A stretch of 64,000 nt of DNA from G963662675 sp963676845 (GCA_963676845.2 CAXXKK010000028.1:10793-74792); one strand, 5' to 3'. Shown: positions 25,786 to 35,579, counted from the stretch's first letter. Numbers and translations are program-made. Notes: generated by a model not told the origin, from the letters alone.

Positions 25786-28185
25786 ATGAGAAAACTTTGT
25801 GTAGCTTTTATTGCCATTATTTTCACAATTACGGCAGTAAATTCTCAGGAATCATACACCCTTTCGGGAAGTGTTTCCGATGAAAGTGATCAGATTTTGC
25901 CTGGAGCTTCAGTTATACTTATTCCGGGTAAGACAGGAACAACTACTGATGACAATGGGAACTTTCATTTCTCAGGGTTAAAAACAGGCATTTATGTCCT
26001 CAATGTTTCTTTTATTGGATATAAAACCTTTACTGATACCATTGAAATTCAGGTATCTGAAACAGTTCGGGTAAAAATGGACCCTTCTGTAATGACATTA
26101 CATGAAGTTATAGTTGCAGATAATTACGCACAGTTAAGAAGCAGGGAAGATTCACGAAATGTCGAAATTGTTAACGATAGCTTTATTAAGATGAACCTTT
26201 CGGGCAGTTTGATGAAATCGCTGGAACGGCTTCCGGGAGTAAGCACCATTGATATTGGTTCGGGTCAATCAAAACCTGTAATCCGGGGATTGAGTTTTAA
26301 CCGTATCGTAGTTGCCGAAAACGGTATAAAACACGAAGGTCAACAGTGGGGCGAGGACCATGGATTGGAAATTGATCAGTATGCTGTTGACCGTGTGGAA
26401 GTGATAAAAGGTCCTGCATCGTTAATGTACGGATCGGACGCCATTGGAGGAGTAATCGACATAAAACAACTGGGAATTCCATCCAAAAATTCGTTTGGAG
26501 GTTCAGTTGATTTAACAGGGAAAAGCAATAACCATTTGCTCGGCACATCAGCTAATGTATTTGCACGCAAAAAGGCCTTGTTTTTTACAGGACGTTTTAC
26601 TTTACTCGATTTTGGCGATTATCGTGTTCCAACCAATACTGTCGATATTTATTCGTATAAAGCGGAATTGTACAAGAATCATCTGAGAAATACAGCTGGG
26701 AACGAACAAAACTTTCATTTTTCGTTTGGCGCTGTCGGGGAACGGTTTTCAACCCGCTTTTTTCTCAGCGATTTGCATACAAAAAGTGGCTTTTTTGCCA
26801 ATGCACACGGTCTTGAACCACGAAATGTAGATACCGGGCTTCATGATCATTCCAACCGCGATATACAGTATCCGTACCAGGAAGTAAACCACATAAAAGT
26901 TACAAACCAAAGCGAATGGCACGGAAACAATATCAATGCAGAGCTGGAACTTGGGTTTCAGAATAATTTCAGAGAAGAAAAGAGCCAGTATGTAAGCCAC
27001 GGCTATATGCCATCGGTATCTCCCGACTCTTTGTCTTTTCCTGCTGATTTGGAACGGCAATTTGATAAAAATGTGTATTCAGGAAACCTGAAATTTACCT
27101 ATAAGCCAGATGCCGTTTTTTCAGTAACAGCGGGGGTAAACACCGAGTTCCAGAAAAATAACATTGACGGACGTGGTTTTATTATTCCTGAATTTACACA
27201 GTTTACTGCAGGGGTATTTTTGTTTGGGAAATATTATTTATCGCCCAACACTATTTTGCAGGCAGGCTTGCGTTTGGATTACGGAAAAATAGATATTAAG
27301 AAATATCACGACTGGTTTCCAAGCCCGGTAACAACTAACGGAGATACTACCTGGAATTATTTACAACGGGCACCGGAGATTACAAGAACTTTTAAAAATG
27401 TATCGTGGTCACTTGGTATTAACCAAAATTGGGAGAAGCTAAGCTTAAAAGCCAATATTGGAAAAAGTTTCCGAATGCCTATTGCCAAAGAGCTGGCTGC
27501 CAATGGAGTTAATTACCACCGTTTTAGTTACGAAGTGGGCGACCCGGATTTGTCACCTGAAGTTTCATATCAGTTAGATTTGGGAGCAGAATATAATTCA
27601 ACCGCTTGGGCAATCGGGATTACCCCATTTCTCAACTACTTTCCGAATTACATTTACCTGAATCCGAGCTCGGAACACGACCGCCTGTATGGAAACGGGA
27701 ACCAGGTATTTTACTATCGGCAGAGTAAAGTTTTGCGTTTTGGCAGCGAAATTCATTCGCATTACCAGGTAATACAGCCTATAACAGTGGGGATTATTGG
27801 CGAGTATGTCTATTCGGAACAATTGTCGGGAGAAAAGAAAGGATTTACACTTCCATTTGCTCCGCCTGCATCGTTGCTGTTTAATGTAAAATACACTCCA
27901 GAGAATATGGGATGGATAAAAAATCCATATTTATCTATTGATTATAAATTGGTTGCACGGCAAAGTCGCATTGTCCCACCCGAAGAAAAAACCAACGGCT
28001 ATACACTTATAAATTTATCGCTGGGGGGAAACCTGAATTTTGGAGAGAAAAATATTACCACAGCTTTTCAGGTTCAAAATGTATTTAACCAGAAATATTT
28101 TAACCATACCAGCTACTACCGCCTGATAAATGTACCAGAAGCTGGTCGTAGTTTTATTTTAACCATTAACATTCCATTCAAATAA
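25786..28185 (+). CDS. TonB-dependent outer membrane receptor, probably for zinc (ZnuD-like)
   Basis: The 799-residue protein has a signal peptide (cleavage near VNSQ, residue 20) and a carboxypeptidase-regulatory-like domain (about 24-105, LSGSVSDESDQILPGASVIL). The plug domain (about 120-230) has RLPGVSTIDIGSGQSKPVIR and RVEVIKGPASLMYGSDAIGG. A 22-strand-type barrel ends with an aromatic-poor but typical FILTINIPFK. A surface loop carries DTGLHDHSNRD near residue 350, His-rich as in ZnuD-type receptors. It lies 48 bases after the His/Cys-rich protein gene and should be under the same Fur-family control. Confidence 0.88.
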   Translation: MRKLCVAFIAIIFTITAVNSQESYTLSGSVSDESDQILPGASVILIPGKTGTTTDDNGNFHFSGLKTGIYVLNVSFIGYKTFTDTIEIQVSETVRVKMDPSVMTLHEVIVADNYAQLRSREDSRNVEIVNDSFIKMNLSGSLMKSLERLPGVSTIDIGSGQSKPVIRGLSFNRIVVAENGIKHEGQQWGEDHGLEIDQYAVDRVEVIKGPASLMYGSDAIGGVIDIKQLGIPSKNSFGGSVDLTGKSNNHLLGTSANVFARKKALFFTGRFTLLDFGDYRVPTNTVDIYSYKAELYKNHLRNTAGNEQNFHFSFGAVGERFSTRFFLSDLHTKSGFFANAHGLEPRNVDTGLHDHSNRDIQYPYQEVNHIKVTNQSEWHGNNINAELELGFQNNFREEKSQYVSHGYMPSVSPDSLSFPADLERQFDKNVYSGNLKFTYKPDAVFSVTAGVNTEFQKNNIDGRGFIIPEFTQFTAGVFLFGKYYLSPNTILQAGLRLDYGKIDIKKYHDWFPSPVTTNGDTTWNYLQRAPEITRTFKNVSWSLGINQNWEKLSLKANIGKSFRMPIAKELAANGVNYHRFSYEVGDPDLSPEVSYQLDLGAEYNSTAWAIGITPFLNYFPNYIYLNPSSEHDRLYGNGNQVFYYRQSKVLRFGSEIHSHYQVIQPITVGIIGEYVYSEQLSGEKKGFTLPFAPPASLLFNVKYTPENMGWIKNPYLSIDYKLVARQSRIVPPEEKTNGYTLINLSLGGNLNFGEKNITTAFQVQNVFNQKYFNHTSYYRLINVPEAGRSFILTINIPFK

Positions 28186-28224
28186 AAAATATGAATGAAT
28201 AAAAATCCTTTAAATATTAATACC

Positions 28225-29049
28225 ATGAAAACAACAATTAAAACAATCATTTTACTATTTATAACATCAAGTATGCTTTTTTTTACCGCTTGTGAGGATG
28301 ATGATGACGACGTACTAAAACCAGTAATAAACAATCTGGAAGTAGGATTAGGAGACAGCCATGTTGCATATGTAGGTGCTGATTTGCACTTACAGGCAAA
28401 TATTTATGCCGAGGGGAAAGTTGATGTAATTACCGTGGAAATACACCAGGAGCAAGGCAGCAGCGATGAAATAAAGGCTACTTATGACAATTATGCAGGG
28501 GTAATAGATCCCATATTCCATAAACATGTAGATATTCCGACAGAAACACCTGTTGGAACTTACCATGTTCACATTACAGTAACTGATATGTTAGGATACC
28601 AAACCACCGTTGAAGATGAAATTGAGATTAAAGAACTGACTGATGAAGAAGCTCCGGAAATAAATATTTCATCGGCTCCGGAAAACGGACAGACTTTTGC
28701 AAGTGGTGAAGCAATCAGCATCTCCGGCAATATTACAGACAATCTTTCTCTCGCAGGTATGTTTATTGCGTTGGTTTACGAATCAGATAATATTAACGAT
28801 GCCGATGTTACGGGAGCCAATACATCAGTTATTGTTATGCTTCATACACACGATTTTGAAGATCCTGATGAATATGAGTTTTCTGCCTCTATTGAGGTTG
28901 GTGCTGCAAACGACAACAACATGACACCCGCCCCTATTCAAGGTGATAATGCCTGGCAGTCGGGGAACTATTACATTCTTGTAAAATGTAAAGATGCCAA
29001 AGGAAACTGGGCATATTCAAACCACTATCCGATAGTAATAAATCTCTAA
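28225..29049 (+). CDS. DUF4625-domain lipoprotein
   Basis: The start at 28225 gives 274 residues beginning MKTTIKTIILLFITSSMLFF with lipobox FFTAC and a run of Asp residues after the Cys. An earlier ATG (28195) would place ten polar residues before the signal and is less likely. The mature part has two Ig-like or DUF4625 segments, the first at about 35-135 with His-bearing strands (IFHKHVDIP, GTYHVHITV) and the second at about 140-272 (MLHTHDFEDPDEYEF). Such lipoproteins accompany TonB receptors; the His content fits metal binding at the cell surface or periplasm. Confidence 0.82.
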   Translation: MKTTIKTIILLFITSSMLFFTACEDDDDDVLKPVINNLEVGLGDSHVAYVGADLHLQANIYAEGKVDVITVEIHQEQGSSDEIKATYDNYAGVIDPIFHKHVDIPTETPVGTYHVHITVTDMLGYQTTVEDEIEIKELTDEEAPEINISSAPENGQTFASGEAISISGNITDNLSLAGMFIALVYESDNINDADVTGANTSVIVMLHTHDFEDPDEYEFSASIEVGAANDNNMTPAPIQGDNAWQSGNYYILVKCKDAKGNWAYSNHYPIVINL

Positions 29050-29059
29050 TTTTTAATTC

Positions 29060-29098
29060 AAACAGGGTGGAAATTGTTCACGAAGTTCCACCCTGTTT
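29060..29098 (+). other. Intercistronic hairpin between the two DUF4625 genes
   Basis: AAACAGGGTGGAA (29060-29072) pairs with TTCCACCCTGTTT (29086-29098), a 13-bp stem with a 13-base loop. It starts 11 bases after one stop and ends 13 bases before the next start. There is no T-run after it, so a role in partial termination or RNA stability is more likely than full termination. Confidence 0.6.
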
Positions 29099-29111
29099 AA
29101 AACCAGTTATC

Positions 29112-29603
29112 ATGAAGACTTTTAAATTATTTTCAATATTGATATTTTCTCTTTTTTTGTTTGTAACCTGCAGTGAAAGCGAGATAGATGACGAAGATCC
29201 GAAAATTGATTTATCCATCCCCAATGCCTTTCCGGTGAATTGTGATACGCTCTATTTTGGCGAACCATTTACATTAAAAGTTTTATTTACCGACAATGTG
29301 GAACTAGGCTCTTTTAGTATTGATATTCATAATAATTTCGACCACCATTCGCATACCACAGAGGTTACAGAGTGCAATCTGGATGATATAAAAACCCCGG
29401 TAAACCCTTATCTTTCAATTGAAGAATATGATATTCCGGAAGGAATGGATACCTACGAGACTTCACTGGAAATTATCATCCCGGATGGCAATAGTAAGGG
29501 TGAATTTGATGAAGGGGATTACCATTTTTTTATCAGCTTGGTTGACAAAGAAGGGTGGTCGACACAGAAAGGACTAAGTATAAAAATTCAGGCAAAGAGA
29601 TGA
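29112..29603 (+). CDS. Second DUF4625-domain lipoprotein, His-rich
   Basis: The start at 29112 gives 163 residues with a lipoprotein signal, lipobox LFVTC, followed by an acidic stretch. An in-frame ATG at 29067 is rejected because it lies inside the hairpin stem and would add a non-signal N-terminus. The single DUF4625-like domain contains IDIHNNFDHHSHTTEV near residue 75, a strong metal-ligand cluster. It is the last gene of the probable Zur operon; the next 170 bases hold no gene. Confidence 0.78.
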   Translation: MKTFKLFSILIFSLFLFVTCSESEIDDEDPKIDLSIPNAFPVNCDTLYFGEPFTLKVLFTDNVELGSFSIDIHNNFDHHSHTTEVTECNLDDIKTPVNPYLSIEEYDIPEGMDTYETSLEIIIPDGNSKGEFDEGDYHFFISLVDKEGWSTQKGLSIKIQAKR

Positions 29604-29772
29604 GCGCAACGACACAAAAAATCACAATAAATTCTTTCGCCTTATCCATTGGATAGTTGCTAATGCTATTATTAATGAACTTTCGTGCAAACAATAAACT
29701 AACAATGATTATATTGTTAGTTTTATACTGGGTTTCTTTGAACCCTATCAACCTAAACACCAACTAACTCTG

Positions 29773-31158
29773 ATGAAACTTAAATTCTTAACCTTAATGT
29801 TTCTGGTGCTAACCAGCACCTTTACTTTTGCTCAGTCTACAAAAGACATCTCAATACTACGATTCAACGATAACAATGCTTCCATAAAAGCAGATGAAAG
29901 CGATTGGGGATTCCACAGAATCATTAAAGAAATTGAATTGGGACCAGATGGTCAATCAACATTGTCTGTTGGAGGTGATGTACGCCTACAATTCTATCAA
30001 AATTCAAATTGTAATTTTGGCATGGGAGCTGAAAGTGAACATTGGTTCTGGCAACGATATTTATTACATGCAGATCTTAATTTATCCAACACATTAAGGG
30101 TTTTCACTCAGTTTGGAAGTACACACACTACCGGACGCGAATACATTATTCCGGAAATTGAAAAAGATAAACTTGATGTAATGCAAGTATTTGCAGATAT
30201 AAAATTAAATATTGGCGCCAACTTAAATATACGCCTGGGAAGACAGGAATTTACATACGGAACAGCCCAAATGCTTCATTTTAGGGGTGGCCCCAACAAC
30301 AGGCAAGGTCATGACGGAATAAGAATAACATTGCAAAAAAACGGTTTTACTGCTGATTTTCTTGCTTTCAGACCAGTTATTAACAAATTCGGAGTATTTG
30401 ACAATAAAGCCAATAAAGGAGAATACAGCTATGGAACATACCTGACTTATACTAACCAGGTTTCAACTGTTTTTGATCTGTATTATTTAGGAACGGAAAG
30501 AAAGTCTGCCACATACATTAACGATGATAACACGCATAAAGAATCCCGCCAATCAGTAGGTTTTCGTATTAGTCAAAGCAATAAACCATTCTTCCATAAT
30601 ACAGAAATCACTTATCAATTTGGGAAGTTTGGAGACAGCAACATAAGTGCTTTTGAACAATTTACAAAAGTTGGTTATCAGTTTAAGAACTCTAAATGGC
30701 AGCCTCTTTTCCAGTTGAAAGAATTTATCTACTCAGGTGATAAAAATGAAAATGATGGAAAAATCAATACATTCCGTACAATTTCATCAATGCCATCTGC
30801 CAGTAATCAATATAACTTTGGAAATTCCAATACAATAATTCTGATCCCTGAATTTAATTTCACCCCAACAAAGAAACTTACCTTGTTTGCTCGTTATTAC
30901 AGGGTTTGGAAGTATTCAAACAAGGATGTTATTTATACAACCAATATGTCCAAAATCCTTATAAATGGCACCTCAGAGACCAGAGCAGATAGTAAAGACT
31001 ATTATAAAGGTTTTGAGGTTGAAGCAGCCTTTAAATTAAACAAACATATAAGCCTGGATGCCCAAGCTTCCTTCTTTACTCCCGGAGAACTAATTAATCA
31101 GCTGGGTTATGATGAAAACCTGAAAAGTTTGTTTTTCAATTGCAGTTATAGTTTTTAA
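29773..31158 (+). CDS. Alginate-export-family outer membrane porin
   Basis: The 461-residue protein has a signal peptide (cleavage near TFAQ, residue 21). It then shows the alginate-export-type barrel pattern: LSVGGDVRLQFYQN, SEHWFWQRYLLHADL, LDVMQVFADIKLN and LNIRLGRQEFTYGTAQMLHF, with alternating strands up to the end (FFNCSYSF). Despite the family name, Bacteroidota members are outer membrane channels of unknown substrate. It stands about 195 bases before the TPP riboswitch and is probably a separate transcript. Confidence 0.85.
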   Translation: MKLKFLTLMFLVLTSTFTFAQSTKDISILRFNDNNASIKADESDWGFHRIIKEIELGPDGQSTLSVGGDVRLQFYQNSNCNFGMGAESEHWFWQRYLLHADLNLSNTLRVFTQFGSTHTTGREYIIPEIEKDKLDVMQVFADIKLNIGANLNIRLGRQEFTYGTAQMLHFRGGPNNRQGHDGIRITLQKNGFTADFLAFRPVINKFGVFDNKANKGEYSYGTYLTYTNQVSTVFDLYYLGTERKSATYINDDNTHKESRQSVGFRISQSNKPFFHNTEITYQFGKFGDSNISAFEQFTKVGYQFKNSKWQPLFQLKEFIYSGDKNENDGKINTFRTISSMPSASNQYNFGNSNTIILIPEFNFTPTKKLTLFARYYRVWKYSNKDVIYTTNMSKILINGTSETRADSKDYYKGFEVEAAFKLNKHISLDAQASFFTPGELINQLGYDENLKSLFFNCSYSF

Positions 31159-31352
31159 TAATCTCATATAACCTATTCCAGGTTCATCATTCAAGTAAGA
31201 ATTTACGTAAATTCTATATAAAGCAAGAAAGTAAAGAAATAATAAACTCTTACCATTCCCCTACTCTCCTTTATTTTTTAATCATTAAATGGCATAAGCA
31301 GAAATTCATTTTTATTTCAATATTCAGGTAAAAAGAAATACTTTTACATCAT

Positions 31353-31433
31353 CTCGTTAGGGGTGTCCGATAAATGGGCTGAGATTATACCCTTAAACCT
31401 GAAATGTATCATAACAGCGTAGGGAAACGGATA
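31353..31433 (+). promoter_or_regulatory. TPP riboswitch (THI element)
   Basis: The conserved TPP aptamer blocks are present in order: TTAGGGGTGTCC, GGGCTGAGATTATACCC, AAACCTGAAAT and CAGCGTAGGGAAACGG. P1 is formed by the TCGTT/AACGG ends. It precedes thiM by about 110 bases and should reduce expression of thiM-thiE-tenA-thiD when thiamine pyrophosphate is abundant. No clear intrinsic terminator follows, so control may be at translation. Confidence 0.93.
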
Positions 31434-31545
31434 TTGGAATTCTATTCAAATTAACAATTCAGCAAACCGCTTCATTTATTAGAATCGGTTATTTTTTTCT
31501 CTGCTTCATGATCATTTCAAAATTTAATCAATTTAAAAATTTGAA

Positions 31546-32343
31546 ATGACAATCAATCCAAAAACAATTAGTGCCGATTTAAAACTTGTCAGGGACAAAT
31601 CTCCTTTAGTGCATAATATCACAAACTATGTGGTAATGAATAACACGGCCAATGCCCTATTATCACTTGGGGCATCACCCGTAATGGCTCATGCTCTCGA
31701 AGAAGTTGCAGATATGGTAAAAATTGCATCTGCACTTGTTATTAACATGGGAACATTGAGTCCTCAATGGGTAGAAGCAATGATAAAAGCCGGCAAGACA
31801 GCCAACACAAGCAATGTACCTGTAGTTTTTGATCCTGTAGGTGTAGGTGCAACACCCTATAGAAATGAAGTTGCTGCAAAAATTCTAAAAGAATGTTCCC
31901 CTGCTATCATCCGTGGTAATGCTTCCGAAATTATGGCATTGGCAAATACCAATATCACGACCAAAGGAGTTGACAGCTCGGCATCAAGTCATTCAGCAGT
32001 TGATGCAGCCAAACAATTGGCTCAGGAATTCAACACTGTAGTAGCAATCAGTGGTCAGGAAGATTTTATTACCGATGGTAATGAAGTTATAAGCATAAAA
32101 AATGGCTCAACGATGATGGCTAAAGTTACAGGTATGGGGTGTACGGCATCAGCAGTAACCGGAGCATTTGCAGCTGTGAATTCAAACAGCCTGATGGCTG
32201 CCTCCCATGCGATGGCCGTAATGAGTATTGCTGGTGAGATGTCGGTTGCAAAATCTTCAGGCCCTGGAAGTTTGCAAATGAACTTTCTGGATGCACTCTT
32301 CACCCTTTCTGAAAATGATATCGAAAAAATATTCAAAGCATAA
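31546..32343 (+). CDS. thiM: Hydroxyethylthiazole kinase
   Basis: ThiM phosphorylates 4-methyl-5-(2-hydroxyethyl)thiazole for thiamine salvage. The 265-residue length is typical. Motifs include LVHNITNYVVMNNTANALL, VFDPVGVGATPYR, IIRGNASEIMAL and the catalytic-loop VTGMGCTASAVTGAF. It is the first gene behind the TPP riboswitch and lies 3 bases before thiE. Confidence 0.96.
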   Translation: MTINPKTISADLKLVRDKSPLVHNITNYVVMNNTANALLSLGASPVMAHALEEVADMVKIASALVINMGTLSPQWVEAMIKAGKTANTSNVPVVFDPVGVGATPYRNEVAAKILKECSPAIIRGNASEIMALANTNITTKGVDSSASSHSAVDAAKQLAQEFNTVVAISGQEDFITDGNEVISIKNGSTMMAKVTGMGCTASAVTGAFAAVNSNSLMAASHAMAVMSIAGEMSVAKSSGPGSLQMNFLDALFTLSENDIEKIFKA

Positions 32344-32346
32344 ATC

Positions 32347-32985
32347 ATGATTCCCTTTGACTTAAGTTTATACCTGGTTACAGACCGAAATCTTTCCCAG
32401 GGACGCTCCATCGATTACATTGTCGAACAGGCCGTAAAAGGAGGAGTTACAATGGTTCAGCTTCGGGAAAAAGAGTGCAGCTCAAGAGAATTCTATCAGC
32501 TGGCATTAAAACTGAAAGATGTTCTTTCTCCCCTAAATATTCCTTTGATTATTAACGACAGGCTTGATATTGCATTAGCTGTTGATGCTGACGGTTTGCA
32601 TATCGGACAAAGTGATCTTCCCTGGCAGGTTGCCCGAACCCATATGGGAAAAGACAAAATTTTGGGACTCTCTGTTGAAACCCTTGAACAAGCACACGAA
32701 GCCAATAATCTGGACATTGACTACATCGGTATTTCTCCTGTTTTTGCAACACCAACAAAGACCGATACATTCCAACCTTTTGGACTCGATGGGCTAAAAA
32801 AGGTAAGTGAAATCAGCAAGCACCCCAAAGTTGCTATTGGAGGGATAGATATGAGAAATACATCTCAAATTATTGCTAATGGAGCTGATGGTATTGCTGT
32901 AGTTTCTGCCATCTCATCAGCAGAAAACCCACGAGAAGCAGCCAATTTATTAAAAAATGAAATTCAAAAAACACGAAAATTATGA
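32347..32985 (+). CDS. thiE: Thiamine-phosphate synthase
   Basis: ThiE joins the pyrimidine pyrophosphate and thiazole phosphate to thiamine phosphate. The 212-residue TIM barrel shows GVTMVQLREKECSSREFYQL, LIINDRLDIALAVDADGLHI, GQSDLPW and GISPVFATPTKTD, the usual substrate-binding blocks. Its stop overlaps the tenA start by 4 bases (ATGA), indicating coupling. Confidence 0.96.
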   Translation: MIPFDLSLYLVTDRNLSQGRSIDYIVEQAVKGGVTMVQLREKECSSREFYQLALKLKDVLSPLNIPLIINDRLDIALAVDADGLHIGQSDLPWQVARTHMGKDKILGLSVETLEQAHEANNLDIDYIGISPVFATPTKTDTFQPFGLDGLKKVSEISKHPKVAIGGIDMRNTSQIIANGADGIAVVSAISSAENPREAANLLKNEIQKTRKL

Positions 32986-33629
32986 CATGGAGTAAACAAG
33001 CGTGGAATGAATGCGAAGATGTTTATCATTCAATAATAGAATTACCATTCGTTCGTGAATTAATGAATGGCAGTTTGCCTGAAGAAAAATTCTTATTCTA
33101 TTTAAACCAAGATGCCTTGTATTTGGCAGAATATGGCAAGATACTGGCAAGTATTGCCGGGAAACTGGATAAAAAAGAATGGAGAGAAGCTTTCCTTCAT
33201 TTTTCTTCCGATACAGTACAGGTTGAACAAGCTTTGCATCAGATCTATTTAAATAATAATAAAAGGACAAGCCAACCAACGCCAACCTGCATGTTGTATA
33301 CAGGACATATGTACAAACAGTTAGCAAGTGCATCCATTCAAGAAACAATATCCTCAATCTTGCCCTGCTTTTGGGTTTATAAAGTGGTTGGCGATTATAT
33401 ATTAGCCAATCAGACAAAAGGTGAAAACCGCTATCAATCATGGATTGACACTTACGGTGGTGTTGAATTTGCTGAAGCCGTAAAGCTGGCAATTTCAATT
33501 TGTGATGAAATCGCCAGTAACTCAACTCCGGAAATTCAGAATCAAATGACAAGTGCATTTAAATATGCCTTTAAAATGGAATGGATGTTCTGGCAAAGTG
33601 CCTGGGATATGGAAGAATGGCCTGTTTAA
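32982..33629 (+). CDS. tenA: Aminopyrimidine aminohydrolase (thiaminase II)
   Basis: TenA hydrolyses the aminopyrimidine breakdown products of thiamine so the pyrimidine can be reused by ThiD. The 215-residue helical protein carries the motif SSILPCFWVYK with the catalytic Cys near residue 130, the block FLFYLNQDALYLAEYGKIL, and the C-terminal KMEWMFWQSAWDMEEWP. Its place between thiE and thiD fits salvage rather than complete de novo synthesis; no thiC or thiG is present here. Confidence 0.95.
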   Translation: MTWSKQAWNECEDVYHSIIELPFVRELMNGSLPEEKFLFYLNQDALYLAEYGKILASIAGKLDKKEWREAFLHFSSDTVQVEQALHQIYLNNNKRTSQPTPTCMLYTGHMYKQLASASIQETISSILPCFWVYKVVGDYILANQTKGENRYQSWIDTYGGVEFAEAVKLAISICDEIASNSTPEIQNQMTSAFKYAFKMEWMFWQSAWDMEEWPV

Positions 33630-33650
33630 ATCAAACTTTAAAATCTAATT

Positions 33651-34457
33651 ATGCAATATAAACGTGTATTAACAATCGCAGGGAGTGATCCCAGCGGTGG
33701 TGCAGGAATACAAGCCGACATAAAAACAATTTCGGCATGCGAATGCTTTGCCACCAGTGCGATTACAGCCATTGTTGACGAAAATACAGTTGGTGTTTAC
33801 GGTGTTCATCCTGTACCTATCGACTTTGTGAAAGGACAAATTAAATCGGTATTGGATGACATTGGAACGGATGCTATAAAGATAGGAATGCTTCACTCAT
33901 CAGAACTTATAAAAAATGTATTGGAAGTAATTACGCAATACTCCGTTCGTAATATTGTTATTGATCCGGTCATGGTGGCAACATCAGGTGATCCCTTGCT
34001 TCAGGAAGAAGCCATTTCAACATTAAAGAATGAATTAATTCCTCATGCACGGGTTATCACACCCAACATTCCGGAAGCAGAAATCTTAGCAGGAAAGAAT
34101 ATTAAAAGTCAATCTGATTTGCCCCGGATTGCCAAAGAATTATCGATGAATGAAAAAGTATCCGTCTTACTAAAAGCAGGTCATCTCACAGATAATGAAC
34201 TTATCGATATTTTCTACAATGCCGAAACCGGTGAAACCTTGGAACTCCGGTCACAACGCTTGGAAACTAAAAACACACATGGTACAGGTTGTACGCTTTC
34301 TTCTGCTATTGCTTCATTTTTGGCAAAAGGACATGATTTAAATGATGCGATTCGTAATGCTAAGAATTACATTAATAAAGCGATTCTGGAAGGTGCTAAA
34401 TATGAAATTGGGAAAGGACATGGACCCGTTCATCACTTTCACCAATACTGGGAATAA
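33651..34457 (+). CDS. thiD: Hydroxymethylpyrimidine/phosphomethylpyrimidine kinase
   Basis: ThiD phosphorylates hydroxymethylpyrimidine twice to the pyrophosphate used by ThiE. The protein has 268 residues, with the N-terminal TIAGSDPSGGAGIQADIKT, the block IDPVMVATSGDPLL, and the ribokinase-fold anion hole THGTGCTLSSAIA near residue 206. It closes the riboswitch-controlled salvage operon. Confidence 0.96.
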   Translation: MQYKRVLTIAGSDPSGGAGIQADIKTISACECFATSAITAIVDENTVGVYGVHPVPIDFVKGQIKSVLDDIGTDAIKIGMLHSSELIKNVLEVITQYSVRNIVIDPVMVATSGDPLLQEEAISTLKNELIPHARVITPNIPEAEILAGKNIKSQSDLPRIAKELSMNEKVSVLLKAGHLTDNELIDIFYNAETGETLELRSQRLETKNTHGTGCTLSSAIASFLAKGHDLNDAIRNAKNYINKAILEGAKYEIGKGHGPVHHFHQYWE

Positions 34458-34482
34458 AATTCAAAATTCCCCTCCTTTTCGT
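34450..34482 (+). terminator. Weak terminator overlapping the thiD stop
   Basis: GGGAAT (34450-34455) pairs with ATTCCC (34466-34471) and a T-rich stretch follows (CCTCCTTTTC). The stem is only six pairs, and it lies between the convergent thiD and galM genes. Confidence 0.35.
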
Positions 34483-34513
34483 TTTATTTCGGAAAGTTGG
34501 GGAATTGGGAAAA

Positions 34514-35566
34514 CTAAGATATTGTTCCAAATTTATAAACCGTTTTATGCTCGTATTTTTCACCCGGAGAAAGCAATGTTGTTGGAAAATCCAGGTGATT
34601 AGGAGAATCAGGGAAATGCTGTGTTTCCAATGCGACACCAGAATATTTGCCATAGATCTTTTCTCCATCAATATCAAACTCCGGAATATAGAAACCTGTA
34701 TATAACTGAATTCCTGGTTGAGTAGTAAAAACTTCAACTTTTCGACCTCCTTCAGGTTCGATCAACTCTGCTGCCTTTGAAAAATCGTCTTCTGCTTTAT
34801 TCAATATAAAATTCAGATCATAGCCATCATTTAAAAGGTGAATATCTTTCCCGATATCCTTTAATTCTCTAAAATCAAAAGGGGTATTTCCCACTGAAAC
34901 AAGCTTACCCGTAGGAATTAAATCATTTGACTCCGTATATTTCTCAGCGTTCAAAATAAGTTGATGATTCAGTATATCTCCCTTATTCCCTTTTAGGTTG
35001 AAATATGTATGATTGGTTAAATTTAAAACTGTAGGCTTATCTGTTTCTGCAAAATATTTTATTACCAATTCATTTTTATTAGTTAGGATATATTTAACAG
35101 TTACATTTAAATTTCCCGGATAACCTTCTTCCATATCCTTACTTAAATAAGAAAGTTTCAATTCGACCTCATTGTCCCTTTCCTCTGTTCTTGCATTCCA
35201 AACTTTCGTGTAAAAACCTGAAGGACCACCATGCAAATGGTTTTCTCCATTATTCGTTTCCAAAGAATATTCTATTCCTTCCAGCTTGAACTTACCCTTT
35301 GCTATTCGATTTCCATACCGACCTACCAAACAACCGAAATACGGGATATTATCCTTATAAAAATCATTAGTATAGTCCGACAATGAATTAAATCCTAAAG
35401 CAATATTTTCAATATTCCCCTCCTTGTCCGGAACTTCTATTGAAGTTATTATGCCGCCATAGTTCGTTATTTTTACACAACAAGTTTTATTTTTTAAAGT
35501 AAAAAGAGAAACCTTTTCTCCACTCTTAAGTTCTCCAAATCGATCTTTATAAATTACCATATCCAC
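34514..35566 (-). CDS. galM: Aldose 1-epimerase (mutarotase)
   Basis: GalM interconverts alpha and beta anomers of aldoses. The 350-residue protein shows the family's catalytic His regions (NHLHGGPSGFYTKVWNA near residue 105 and NLTNHTYFNLKG near 175) and the C-terminal GVALETQHFPDSPNHLDFP, which contains the catalytic Glu. No signal peptide is seen, so it is cytosolic. It lies downstream of the GH30 gene in the xylose locus and would supply the right anomer to xylose isomerase; a terminator stands between them, so it may be partly uncoupled. Confidence 0.94.
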   Translation of the reverse strand: MDMVIYKDRFGELKSGEKVSLFTLKNKTCCVKITNYGGIITSIEVPDKEGNIENIALGFNSLSDYTNDFYKDNIPYFGCLVGRYGNRIAKGKFKLEGIEYSLETNNGENHLHGGPSGFYTKVWNARTEERDNEVELKLSYLSKDMEEGYPGNLNVTVKYILTNKNELVIKYFAETDKPTVLNLTNHTYFNLKGNKGDILNHQLILNAEKYTESNDLIPTGKLVSVGNTPFDFRELKDIGKDIHLLNDGYDLNFILNKAEDDFSKAAELIEPEGGRKVEVFTTQPGIQLYTGFYIPEFDIDGEKIYGKYSGVALETQHFPDSPNHLDFPTTLLSPGEKYEHKTVYKFGTIS

Positions 35567-35579
35567 TTCTTATAATGAA

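Noticed and set aside
31434..31545. Intrinsic terminator after the TPP riboswitch
   Set aside because: No stable GC-containing stem followed by a T-run was found before thiM; the T-rich stretch near 31490 lacks a convincing stem.
32980..33558. A 192-codon open frame on the minus strand opposite tenA
   Set aside because: It lies entirely within tenA, which has clear catalytic motifs and operon context. The translated product is Leu/Arg/His-rich without family features, as expected for an antisense shadow.
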